Of a DNA stretch of 59,381 bases, positions 44,925 through 53,377 are shown one piece after another. Source of the DNA: an uncultured Pelagibacteraceae bacterium. GTDB lineage: Bacteria; Pseudomonadota; Alphaproteobacteria; Pelagibacterales; Pelagibacteraceae. The number at the start of each line of letters is the position of its first letter. The stretch's first letter is position 1. Location of the stretch: NCBI GenBank assembly GCA_902629535.1, contig CACORD010000001.1:101928-161308 (forward strand), read 5' to 3'. The position numbers were made by a program, and so were the translations under genes. The notes under the pieces were generated by a model that ran no database searches, had not been told where the DNA came from, and saw only the letters and a list, made by a program, of their open reading frames with translations.

Positions 44925-45479
44925 ATGCCAATACAAACTCCAATATGTGATTTTGGTCAAAAAGCTCATGACTTTAAGCTTAAATCTACAGAAGGTAAAA
45001 TTCTTTCCTTAGCAGATGTGAAAGGTGAAAAAGGAACATTAATTATGTTTATCTGTAATCACTGTCCATATGTCAAAGCAGTAACAAAAGACATTGTTGA
45101 AGATTGTAAAAAATTAAAAGATATCGGAATTAACTCTGTAGCTATTTGCGCTAATGATGCAGAAAATTATCCTGAAGATTCATATGAAAATATGATTAAA
45201 TTTTCAAAAGAAAACCAATTTGATTTCCCTTATTTAGTTGATGAAACTCAAGAAATTGCAAAAACTTATGATGCAGTATGTACTCCAGATTTTTTTGGTT
45301 ATAATAAAGATTTAGAACTTCAATACAGAGGAAGGGTAAGAGAACTCAAAAAATTAATTCCAGTTAGAGATGGAGATAGTGATCTTTTAAAAGCCATGAT
45401 GCAAATTGCTGAAACTAATAAAGGACCTGAAAACCAAATTCCTAGTGCTGGATGTGGTATTAAGTGGAAAACTAATTAA
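44925..45479 (+). CDS. Thioredoxin-fold (AhpC/TSA-like) redox protein
   Basis: The 184-residue protein has an AhpC/TlpA-like fold with CNHCPYV near residue 46, a CxxC active site. Later elements include VAICANDAENYPEDSYENM (in part) and a conserved CTPDFFGYN near residue 119. There is no signal peptide, so it is cytoplasmic. Relatives are annotated simply as thioredoxin family proteins, and the partner is unknown. Its stop overlaps the next start by one base. Confidence 0.88.
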   Translation: MPIQTPICDFGQKAHDFKLKSTEGKILSLADVKGEKGTLIMFICNHCPYVKAVTKDIVEDCKKLKDIGINSVAICANDAENYPEDSYENMIKFSKENQFDFPYLVDETQEIAKTYDAVCTPDFFGYNKDLELQYRGRVRELKKLIPVRDGDSDLLKAMMQIAETNKGPENQIPSAGCGIKWKTN

Positions 45480-46561
45480 TGTATCTTATTGTAACAAGAT
45501 CATTCCCGCCAGAATTGGGTGGAATGCAAAGTCTGATGTGGGGATTATCCTGTGAAATGTCCAAAAATTTTATGATTAAGGTTTTCGCAGATTACCAAGA
45601 TAATCATAAAGATTTTGATGAGCAAACCAGTTTTTCAATTGAAAGAGTTGGTGGAATAAAATTTTTAAGAAAAATTAGAAAAGCTCAATTAATTAATGAA
45701 TTTTTAAAAGAAAGTAAAGTTCAAGGTATTATTGCTGATCACTGGAAAAGTTTAGAGTTAATAAAAACTGATAAAAAAAAGTATTGCTTAATTCATGGTA
45801 AAGAGATCAATCATCCCGTAGGTAGCTCATTGAATAAAAGAGTTATAAAAATTCTTAACAATGTTGAAAAAGTAATTGCAAATTCTCAATACACTAAAAA
45901 TTTAGCCATAAATAATGGTGTAGACCAAGATAAAGTTGTAGTTATAAATCCTGGGATAGACCCAGTTCAAGAATTAAATAAAAAATCTTTGGAAAAAGTT
46001 GAGAGTTTATTAAAAGTTAAAACACCAAGGCTGGTTACTGTTTCTAGATTTGATAAAAGAAAAAATCATGAAAAAGTAATTATGGCATTAAGAAATTTAA
46101 AACAATTATATCCTGACATTGTTTATATTTGTATTGGTTATGGTGATGAAGAGGAAAACATAAAAAAATTAGTTGAGGAGTTAGATCTAACTTCACAAGT
46201 TATGTTCTTTAAAGACATTAGCAGTGATTTAAAAAATGCATTAATAGCTAAATCTAATATTTTTGTTATGCCATCTATAATCCATAAAACTTCTGTGGAA
46301 GGTTTTGGTATAGCTTATATGGAAGCAGCACAATATGGAATTCCCTCACTTGGAGGAAAAGATGGTGGTGCATCAGATGCCATAGATCATGATAAAACAG
46401 GATTAATTTGTGATGGTAACAATCTAGATGACATTTATTCCTCATTAAATTCAATGATTGAACATAAAAAATATATTGAACTTGGAAAAAATGCCAAAGA
46501 GCACGTTTCAAAATTTCAATGGGACAAAATTTTAGAGGAATACAAAAAAATTCTTAATTAA
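45479..46561 (+). CDS. Glycosyltransferase family 4 protein
   Basis: The 360-residue protein has a GT-B fold layout. The N-terminus RSFPPELGGMQSL has the glycine-rich acceptor loop, VIANSQYTKN marks the first domain, and LVTVSRFDKRKNHEKVI plus EGFGIAYMEAAQYGIP mark the nucleotide-sugar domain with the E-x7-E pair. It probably adds a sugar to a surface glycan or lipid. It ends with a four-base overlap with the convergent heptosyltransferase-like gene. Confidence 0.92.
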   Translation: MYLIVTRSFPPELGGMQSLMWGLSCEMSKNFMIKVFADYQDNHKDFDEQTSFSIERVGGIKFLRKIRKAQLINEFLKESKVQGIIADHWKSLELIKTDKKKYCLIHGKEINHPVGSSLNKRVIKILNNVEKVIANSQYTKNLAINNGVDQDKVVVINPGIDPVQELNKKSLEKVESLLKVKTPRLVTVSRFDKRKNHEKVIMALRNLKQLYPDIVYICIGYGDEEENIKKLVEELDLTSQVMFFKDISSDLKNALIAKSNIFVMPSIIHKTSVEGFGIAYMEAAQYGIPSLGGKDGGASDAIDHDKTGLICDGNNLDDIYSSLNSMIEHKKYIELGKNAKEHVSKFQWDKILEEYKKILN

Positions 46562-47499
46562 TTTAAAGAATTACTTAACCTCTCAAAAACTTTCTCTGCA
46601 CTTAGATTATTAAGATCTGTGACCTCAATTGCTTTAAAATTTTCTCTTTCAATACTCACTTTGTAAGCGGTTGTATGTTTTCCAAATAAAGTTAAACCTT
46701 TAGCTCCCACATGAGCAGCTATGTGAGCTGGCCCCGTGTCATTTGCGACTACAAAGGAACTCTCTTTAATTAAACGGGTTAGTTGAGAGATACTAAGTGC
46801 CTTTCCATTGTTTAATATAGCCAAAGCATTAATTTCCTTGGCATCATTTATTTCAGTAGGACCAGGAGCAGTCACAACTTTATATTCATTACCAAATTTA
46901 TTTAAAATAAGTTTAATAAGATCATTATAATAAGGCCATTTTTTTATATTTAAATGTGACGAACAAAAAGGAAATAACAAAATAAATTTGTCTAATTTAA
47001 AATAATTTTTAATTTCACCAATTTCTGAACCCGCCCAAGTAAAATCTGGGTTTATTGTATTAGATGTTTTTAATCCAGAAGTTTGTAGTTGATGATTAAA
47101 TCTGTCTAAAACAGAGTGTTTATCAAATTCCTTTTTGTCTATTACTTCTGGCAAAGTTGTAATTGAGCTAGACCATGTTTCTTTTTGTGCTTTAGGAAAA
47201 AGAATATTTTTATAAAAATTTGTTCTTGAAGAATTTTGAAGGTCATAGACTTTTGAAAAACTATGCTTCTTAAGATCTCTCATTAAGAAGTATAAGTATA
47301 TCAGATTATATCTTGGTAACCTTTTATCTAGAATTACCTCATGAATAAATGGATTTTTTTTAAAAACTTCTAAATAAGCTTTTGTAGTCAGTAAATAAAT
47401 TCGATCATTTTTATGATTTTCAGATATGTCTTGAATTGCACCACTTGCTTGAGCTATATCTCCTAATGATCCGTGTTTAATAATTAAAATATTAGACAT
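46558..47499 (-). CDS. Glycosyltransferase family 9 (heptosyltransferase-like) protein
   Basis: The 313-residue protein starts with ILIIKHGSLGDIAQASG, the acceptor-binding start of ADP-heptose LPS heptosyltransferases. It has LFPFCSSHLNIKKWPY and VANDTGPAHIAAHVGAKGLTLFGKH (in part) in the C-terminal domain. It probably works on the lipopolysaccharide core. The donor sugar is uncertain. Confidence 0.91.
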   Translation of the reverse strand: MSNILIIKHGSLGDIAQASGAIQDISENHKNDRIYLLTTKAYLEVFKKNPFIHEVILDKRLPRYNLIYLYFLMRDLKKHSFSKVYDLQNSSRTNFYKNILFPKAQKETWSSSITTLPEVIDKKEFDKHSVLDRFNHQLQTSGLKTSNTINPDFTWAGSEIGEIKNYFKLDKFILLFPFCSSHLNIKKWPYYNDLIKLILNKFGNEYKVVTAPGPTEINDAKEINALAILNNGKALSISQLTRLIKESSFVVANDTGPAHIAAHVGAKGLTLFGKHTTAYKVSIERENFKAIEVTDLNNLSAEKVFERLSNSLN

Positions 47500-47531
47500 A
47501 TTTATAACAAGATAGCACAGTATTAGATTTT

Positions 47532-47921
47532 ATGAATAAAATTATAGTAGAAGTCTCGATTGGTGAACTTTTAGATAAAATTTCAATTTTAGAAATCAAA
47601 CAAGAAAAAATTAAAGACACTAAAAAACTAAAATTTATTAACAACGAACACGATATTTTAAAAAATCAGCTTGATAAGAATGTAAAATCTGATGATAAAC
47701 TGACTGACCTTTATCAGTCATTAAAAGAAATAAATTCTAAACTATGGGTTATTGAGGATGATAAAAGACAATGTGAAAAAGATAAAAATTTTGGGGAAAA
47801 ATTTGTTAAACTTTCAAGAGATGTGCATTTCCTTAATGATGATCGAGCAAAAATTAAACTAGAAATTAATAATTACACTGGATCAATTATTAAAGAAATA
47901 AAAGAATATACTAGTTACTAA
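47532..47921 (+). CDS. DUF6165 family protein
   Basis: The 129-residue protein begins IVEVSIGELLDKISILEIK, the pattern of DUF6165, and continues as charged helices with LWVIEDDKRQCEKDK near residue 72. It has no signal peptide or membrane segment. Members are often found beside glycosyltransferases of surface polysaccharide loci, which fits the flanking genes. Function is unknown. Confidence 0.82.
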   Translation: MNKIIVEVSIGELLDKISILEIKQEKIKDTKKLKFINNEHDILKNQLDKNVKSDDKLTDLYQSLKEINSKLWVIEDDKRQCEKDKNFGEKFVKLSRDVHFLNDDRAKIKLEINNYTGSIIKEIKEYTSY

Positions 47922-47930
47922 ATCATTCTA

Positions 47931-49082
47931 ATGGCACTTCATTTTTCAAAGGAAGAGTTTTCTCATAGAAAAAATAAAGTATTAAATTCTATGAAAGACC
48001 AAAACCTTGATGCTCTTTTAATGTTTAGACAAGAGTCTATGTATTGGTTAACTGGTTATGATACTTTTGGTTATGTTTTTTTTCAAACATTAGTATTAGA
48101 TAAGAGTGGAAATATAATATTGCTCACTAGAGCTCCTGATTTAAGACAGGCTCAAAATACATCCAACATAGAAGATATAAGAATTTGGGTTGATAAAGAA
48201 GAATCAAATCCAACAGATGATCTTAAATTTATTCTAGATGAATTAAATCTTAAAGGAAAAAAATTGGGAGTTGAATATGAAGCTTATGGTTTAACTGGTC
48301 GTAATGCTCTTCGATTAAACAAATCTTTAGAAAATTACTGTTCACTTGAAGATAAATCAGACTTAATAACAAAGTTACGGGTTGTTAAATCCAAAGAGGA
48401 AATTGTTTATGTTAAAAAAGCTGCAGAGCTTGCTGATAAAGCTTTAGACGAAATATGGAAGCATGCAAGGACTGGAGTAAGTGAGTCTAAGATATTAGCA
48501 GAAATGAACAGAGTTATATTTGAAGGTGGTGGAGATTATCCTGCAAATGAATTTATAATTGGTTCTGGTAAAAATGCTCTGCTTTGTCGTTATCAAGCAG
48601 AAAAACAAATTTTAGACAAACAAGATCAATTGACTATTGAATGGGCTGGTACTTATAGACATTACCATTCTGCAATGTTCAGAACTATTCCTATTGGTAA
48701 AGCAGATCCTAAACATCACAAAATGCATGAGGCATGTGTTGAGGCTCTTAAAAATTGTGAAAGTAAATTAAAACCTGGTAATAAAATTGGAGAAGTTTTT
48801 GATATTCATGCAAAAACATTTGATGATCTTGGTTTTAAAAAAGCTCGAATGAACGCATGTGGTTACTCATTGGGAAATACTTTTTCTCCAAACTGGATGG
48901 ATTGGCCAATGCTTTACACTAATAATCCTTTTATAATTCAGCCTGGAAATGTATTTTTTATGCACATGATATTAATGGACTCTGATAATCAACTAGCAAT
49001 GAATCTTGGTGAAACTTACTTAGTTACAGAGAATGGTAATGAAAGACTTGGAAAACAAAAACTTAATCTTGTAGTGTTATAG
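47931..49082 (+). CDS. M24-family (creatinase/EutD-like) hydrolase lacking the metal ligands
   Basis: The 383-residue protein has the creatinase N-terminal domain (MYWLTGYDTFGYVFF near residue 38) and the pita-bread C-terminal domain. The five metal ligands of Xaa-Pro peptidases are all replaced: the two aspartates by E237 and A248, the histidine by Y312, and the two glutamates by H345 and G360. Creatinase and the ectoine hydrolase DoeA/EutD are family members known to work without metal, so a small C-N hydrolase acting on a nitrogen-rich osmolyte is more likely than a peptidase (inference). Confidence 0.8.
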   Translation: MALHFSKEEFSHRKNKVLNSMKDQNLDALLMFRQESMYWLTGYDTFGYVFFQTLVLDKSGNIILLTRAPDLRQAQNTSNIEDIRIWVDKEESNPTDDLKFILDELNLKGKKLGVEYEAYGLTGRNALRLNKSLENYCSLEDKSDLITKLRVVKSKEEIVYVKKAAELADKALDEIWKHARTGVSESKILAEMNRVIFEGGGDYPANEFIIGSGKNALLCRYQAEKQILDKQDQLTIEWAGTYRHYHSAMFRTIPIGKADPKHHKMHEACVEALKNCESKLKPGNKIGEVFDIHAKTFDDLGFKKARMNACGYSLGNTFSPNWMDWPMLYTNNPFIIQPGNVFFMHMILMDSDNQLAMNLGETYLVTENGNERLGKQKLNLVVL

Positions 49083-49083
49083 A

Positions 49084-50034
49084 ATGTCAAAAATAAAAGA
49101 AATCATTTATAAAAAAATTGTTTCTTATTTTGATCACACAAATTATATAAAATTTTTTTCCAAAAAAACTTCTCTAGATTTTATATTCAGAAAACTTAGA
49201 AATGCATATTTAAAAGCATTAGCTCAAAATGATCTAAACCCTATTAAAAAAATGCATAAAGTATTTGTCTCAAATGATAGAAAAATAGATATTTTTATGG
49301 ATACTCATGACTACAGTCACATTGGTCAAGTTGTAGATCCAAATTGGGAAAGTAAAATTTTTGATTATTATGATAAGTTTAATTTTGATAATCTAATATT
49401 CATAGATTTAGGTGCGAATATTGGCTGTCATACACTGTTTTACTTTAATTTTAAAGAATTTGATAAATTAATCTATATAGAACCTAATCTTAAATGTGTT
49501 GAATTATTCAGACAGAGTTTGTCAGTTCAAAAATCTTTTAAAGAAAAACAGGATAAAGTACTGATTTTAAATAATGTTGTTGGTGATGAAAATGGATATT
49601 TGGATCTCAAAGTTTTTAAGAATAATTCAGGAAGTGGCTCTATTGTTGATTATTTTGGTAAAGAGTCAAAAAAAAATATAATGTTAAAGTCTCAATCTGA
49701 ATTTAATTCCTTTAAAATAGAGAGTCTAACTATCTCAAATATATTTTCAAAAATTAAAAAGAACGATAACATTATTATTAAGATGGATATTCAAGGGGCG
49801 GAGCCAAGAATATTAAATCAAATTGGAGATATTATTGATGACTATAATGTTAACTTGTGTTTTTTTGAGATAAACGATTTTGATCTTGACATTATGAAAA
49901 AATGTTTAAGAAAATTCAAAGAAAAATATTTTCTTAATGATTTGAATGACCAACAAGTTGATGAAAACAATATTAACAAATATTTAAAAGATGTGCTTGT
50001 TCTTAAAAGAAAGTCTATAATAAAATCATCGTGA
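49084..50034 (+). CDS. FkbM family methyltransferase
   Basis: The 316-residue protein has a leading region of about 100 residues, then the FkbM domain: SAM motif IFIDLGANIGCHTLFYF near residue 117, IYIEPNLKCVELF, and IIKMDIQGAEPRIL near residue 238. FkbM enzymes methylate sugars or polyketides. With glycosyltransferases nearby, O-methylation of a surface sugar is likely. It starts two bases after the M24 gene. Confidence 0.92.
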   Translation: MSKIKEIIYKKIVSYFDHTNYIKFFSKKTSLDFIFRKLRNAYLKALAQNDLNPIKKMHKVFVSNDRKIDIFMDTHDYSHIGQVVDPNWESKIFDYYDKFNFDNLIFIDLGANIGCHTLFYFNFKEFDKLIYIEPNLKCVELFRQSLSVQKSFKEKQDKVLILNNVVGDENGYLDLKVFKNNSGSGSIVDYFGKESKKNIMLKSQSEFNSFKIESLTISNIFSKIKKNDNIIIKMDIQGAEPRILNQIGDIIDDYNVNLCFFEINDFDLDIMKKCLRKFKEKYFLNDLNDQQVDENNINKYLKDVLVLKRKSIIKSS

Positions 50035-50709
50035 TTAATTAAAACTGTATTTCTTTTCTAAATATTTTATTACGTTGTGAATAATAAAAGTCATAAATAG
50101 ATAAATTCCACCAGCAACTATAAATACTTCAATTGGTTTAAAAGTCGTAGAAATTATATATTTTGCAACACCCGTAAGGTCCATTAATGTAACGGTGCTA
50201 GCTAAAGAAGTTCCTTTCATCATCAAGATAATTTCATTTCCATAGGCTGGTAAAGATTGCCTGATTGCGATTGGTATCTGAATTTTATAAAAGATTACCT
50301 TATTTGAGATACCTAAACTTTTACCTGCTTCTACTATTCCAGATTTAATTGTTTGAAATGCTGATCTTAATATCTCTGAAGTGTAAGCACCCGTGTTAAG
50401 AGCAAAAGCGATAATTGCACACCAATATGGCTCTTTCAAGATTACCCATAAAACTGTCGATCTTAAATATTCAATCTGACCTAATCCAAAATAAATTATA
50501 AAAATTTGCACTAAAAGTGGAGTACCTCTAAAAACATAAGAATATCCATATGCGAGTTTATTTATAAAAATATTCTTATTTAATCTAAGAATTGCAAAGA
50601 ATAATCCAATGAAAAGACCTATTATTAAAGAAACCGAAAGAAGTTTTAAAGTTATCACTGCTGCACTTAATAATTTAGGAAAACTATTAATCATTAATTC
50701 AAGATCCAT
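50035..50709 (-). CDS. Polar amino acid ABC transporter permease (HisM-like)
   Basis: The 224-residue protein has about five helices. It carries the HisMQ-type segments FRGTPLLVQIFIIYFGLG, NTGAYTSEILRSAFQTIKSG and the ATPase-coupling loop EAGKSLGISNKVIFYKIQIP (last two quoted only to show the EAG...G pattern). It forms a pair with the permease that follows upstream, overlapping it by one base. The gene ends against fkbM with no ATP-binding gene beside it. Confidence 0.95.
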   Translation of the reverse strand: MDLELMINSFPKLLSAAVITLKLLSVSLIIGLFIGLFFAILRLNKNIFINKLAYGYSYVFRGTPLLVQIFIIYFGLGQIEYLRSTVLWVILKEPYWCAIIAFALNTGAYTSEILRSAFQTIKSGIVEAGKSLGISNKVIFYKIQIPIAIRQSLPAYGNEIILMMKGTSLASTVTLMDLTGVAKYIISTTFKPIEVFIVAGGIYLFMTFIIHNVIKYLEKKYSFN

Positions 50710-51401
50710 TAATAACCCCTGCTATATTTAACTTCTAATCTGTTGATTAATTTCATACTCACAAAAGTAAGAAATAAATACAAAACCGCAGCAAATGAAT
50801 AAAAGAATAATGGATCTCTTGTTGATCCAGCAGCAATATATGATTGTCTCATTATTTCAACTAAACCTGTAACTGAAATTAATGAAGTATCTTTAAGTGT
50901 TATTTGCCAAACATTACTTAGATTTGGAATAGCTAATCTTAATGTTTGAGGCAGAATAATCTTAAAAAATTTTCCAAATTTATTTAGACCCAATACATTA
51001 GCGGCTTCAAATTGACCTTTATCAATGGATTGAATTGCTCCTCTAAAAACTTCAGTTGAATAAGCACCAGAGATTATTCCAATAGCAAATGCACCTGTGA
51101 TAAAAGCATTTATCTCAATATATTCATTATAACCAAATATTGATGCAACATACATTACTGCACCGGTTCCGCCAAAAAAGAAAAGATAAATTACTAATAG
51201 TTCTGGAACACCTCTGATGATGGTTGTGTAAGAATTTGCTATAAAATTTAAAAACTTGTTTTTAGATAATTTTAATGGAGTAAAGAGTAACGCAAAAAGA
51301 AAACCTATAAACATTGCTGTGATTGAAACAGCAATGGTCATCAAGGTTGCGTAAAATAATTCATCACCCCAACCAGTATCTCCAAATGCTAGAAGTTCCA
51401 T
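50709..51401 (-). CDS. Polar amino acid ABC transporter permease (HisQ-like)
   Basis: The 230-residue protein has the same architecture as its partner: IRGVPELLVIYLFFFGG, GAYSTEVFRGAIQSIDKGQ and the EAA-type coupling loop EAANVLGLNKFGKFFKIILP (20 residues). It follows the binding-protein gene after a hairpin. The ATPase is not in this window. Confidence 0.95.
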   Translation of the reverse strand: MELLAFGDTGWGDELFYATLMTIAVSITAMFIGFLFALLFTPLKLSKNKFLNFIANSYTTIIRGVPELLVIYLFFFGGTGAVMYVASIFGYNEYIEINAFITGAFAIGIISGAYSTEVFRGAIQSIDKGQFEAANVLGLNKFGKFFKIILPQTLRLAIPNLSNVWQITLKDTSLISVTGLVEIMRQSYIAAGSTRDPLFFYSFAAVLYLFLTFVSMKLINRLEVKYSRGY

Positions 51402-51406
51402 ACAGA

Positions 51407-51433
51407 TTGGCGACTATACATGATAGTCGCCAA
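51407..51433 (-). terminator. Intercistronic hairpin between the binding-protein and permease genes
   Basis: TTGGCGACTAT (51407-51417) and ATAGTCGCCAA (51423-51433) form a perfect 11-base-pair stem with a 5-base loop in the 45-base gap. No T-tract follows on the minus strand, so it is more likely an mRNA-stabilising or partial-termination element. It would raise the binding protein over the permeases. The permease start lies 6 bases beyond the stem. Confidence 0.75.
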
Positions 51434-51446
51434 ATCTAAAATTTAA

Positions 51447-52274
51447 TTACATAGAAGCGTCGAAACCAAACCACTTAGTAGCAATTCTACTAATGTCTCC
51501 GTTTTTTCTCGCTTTATTGATAGCGGCGTTAAACTTTTTCAAAAGTTCAGTATCATCTTTTCTAATGCCTACTCCAACACCGTTTCCAAATGCACCACCT
51601 GAGAAAGTTGGTCCAGTTAAGACAACTGGCTTACCAGATTTTTCTGCATAATCACTGAATGCGACAGCAGCAGCTAATGCAGCATCACATCTACCTGATG
51701 CTAAATCTAAGTTAACTTCGTCTTGTGTTTTGTAAGTTCTTACATTTACTTTTCCAACATCACCAGAGTCTAAAAAGTTTTGGTGAATTGTAGCAGTTTG
51801 TACACAAACAGTTTTACCTGCTAATGCAGCAGTAAGTGTTTTAAGATCTTTTTTAGCTGCAGCATTTGGTTTAGTAAGATTTATCCCAGCAGATGTATCT
51901 AAGCCTTCTAGGCTAGAACCTTTCATGACTGCCAAAGACGCAACTTCATCAGCATATCCTTGAGAAAAACTAATAGCCTTTTGTCTTTCTGCAGTAATTG
52001 ACATACCTGCCATTATTGCATCAAACTTTCTCATGATTAATGCTGGTATCATCCCGTCCCAGTCTTGCTCAACTATTACACATTGCTGTCCAATGTATCT
52101 ACAAAGTGTATAAGCTAATTCAACTTCAAAACCAATTAACTTACCTGCTTCATTTTTTGAGTTCCATGGAGGATAAGCACCCTCTGTTCCAATTCTTATT
52201 TTATCAGCATTAACATTTCCCATTACCAATAGAGAAAGTAAAACTGAAAAAATAGTTTTCTTGAATATATTCAT
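51447..52274 (-). CDS. Polar amino acid ABC transporter substrate-binding protein
   Basis: The 275-residue protein has a signal peptide with probable cleavage after A23 (NVNA). The type 3 periplasmic-binding fold follows: IRIGTEGAYPPWNS, LIGFEVELAYTLC, DWDGMIPALIMRKFDAIMAG (20 residues) and MSITAERQKAISFS. This pattern is that of lysine/arginine/ornithine or histidine binding proteins. The exact ligand is unknown. AAGGAG precedes the start at a good distance. Confidence 0.94.
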   Translation of the reverse strand: MNIFKKTIFSVLLSLLVMGNVNADKIRIGTEGAYPPWNSKNEAGKLIGFEVELAYTLCRYIGQQCVIVEQDWDGMIPALIMRKFDAIMAGMSITAERQKAISFSQGYADEVASLAVMKGSSLEGLDTSAGINLTKPNAAAKKDLKTLTAALAGKTVCVQTATIHQNFLDSGDVGKVNVRTYKTQDEVNLDLASGRCDAALAAAVAFSDYAEKSGKPVVLTGPTFSGGAFGNGVGVGIRKDDTELLKKFNAAINKARKNGDISRIATKWFGFDASM

Positions 52275-52335
52275 TGTTATCTCCTTTAATAAAAGAAATA
52301 GTATTTCACAGATTGGGTGTATTAAAAAGAAAAAA

Positions 52336-53376
52336 TTAATGATTTATCGACGATGAGAAATTCCAAGAACAATCAAAACTAGGTATGTAAACTCTAGATA
52401 AATTAGTGTTTCCAAAATGGTGATTAAAAACGTTTAACCAATTTTCAACTTGAAGAGGTTTTTTGTCTTGGCTACCAACTTGAGCAGTAATAACTCCTTT
52501 AGGTTTAAGTATTCTAACTAAAGAGTCCATATTTTTAGCAGCAAGATCTATGCAAAACTGGTCATCATTTAGATCAACAAAAATATGATCATAAGTATCT
52601 TCGTTCACTGTCTTTATGCTGTCAAAAGCATCACCCCAGACACATTTTACAGAATTTTTTTCTGTGGCTTTTTTTCCTATATCACCAAGATGTTTGTTAC
52701 AAACTTCAACAACTTCTGGATCTAATTCATACCAATCTATAAAATTAAACTTTTTTGAAATGCATTCTCTTGCAACGCCACCATCACCACCGCCAATTAT
52801 TGCAGCTCTCTCATTTTTTTTGTTTAATTTTAAACCAGCACCAACAAAAGTTGAGCTATACAAATGTTCATCTGAAGCAGCTACTTGAATTTCACCGTCG
52901 ATAAATAAAGATTTTCCAAACTGCTCCAATTCTAAAATTTCTATATGTTGACCAACTTTTGATTTAAAGTCTTCTAAAACTTCATTTACAACATACGATT
53001 TTTGTAATCCCGGTGAACTATAGATATCGTGGTAAAGAGATCTAGTATCTCTATTAAATTCTTTTTTAACTATACGCCTATGTTCAAATTCTTTTTTAAC
53101 AATATCAATTGCCACTGATGGACTTATTTTTCCACAGGTAAAAAAATCAAAACTAATTATTCCTTTTTCTGGAAATGTATGAAAGCTGATGTGACTTTCG
53201 GCTAATAAAGCTAAAATTGTAAAGCCCTGAGGTTCAAATTTATATTTAGAAATATTAAGGATAGTTACATCTGCTACTTTAGCGATTTTATTTATGACTT
53301 TTTCAAAAACCGAAGAATCGTACTCTTTTTTAGTGCCTATAATATCTAAAGTAATATGCTCCCCTACTTTAATCAT
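52336..53376 (-). CDS. Fused S-adenosylmethionine decarboxylase / spermidine synthase-like protein
   Basis: Residues 1-115 are a SpeD-type AdoMet decarboxylase proenzyme. Self-cleavage would occur at E60-S61 in AESH, giving a pyruvoyl group, with H66 and C81 (FTCG) as the usual helper residues. Residues 118-346 are a SpeE-like aminopropyltransferase with GGGDGG at 195-200, E217 in YELDPE, D249, and D268/D271 in VDLNDD. The usual DxxDPxGP gate is altered to DxxDD, with the following glycine-proline segment lost. The fusion would pass decarboxylated AdoMet directly to the transferase. The product amine is uncertain. It lies one base after the aldolase gene in the MTA-salvage cluster. Confidence 0.92.
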   Translation of the reverse strand: MIKVGEHITLDIIGTKKEYDSSVFEKVINKIAKVADVTILNISKYKFEPQGFTILALLAESHISFHTFPEKGIISFDFFTCGKISPSVAIDIVKKEFEHRRIVKKEFNRDTRSLYHDIYSSPGLQKSYVVNEVLEDFKSKVGQHIEILELEQFGKSLFIDGEIQVAASDEHLYSSTFVGAGLKLNKKNERAAIIGGGDGGVARECISKKFNFIDWYELDPEVVEVCNKHLGDIGKKATEKNSVKCVWGDAFDSIKTVNEDTYDHIFVDLNDDQFCIDLAAKNMDSLVRILKPKGVITAQVGSQDKKPLQVENWLNVFNHHFGNTNLSRVYIPSFDCSWNFSSSINH

Positions 53377-53377
53377 T

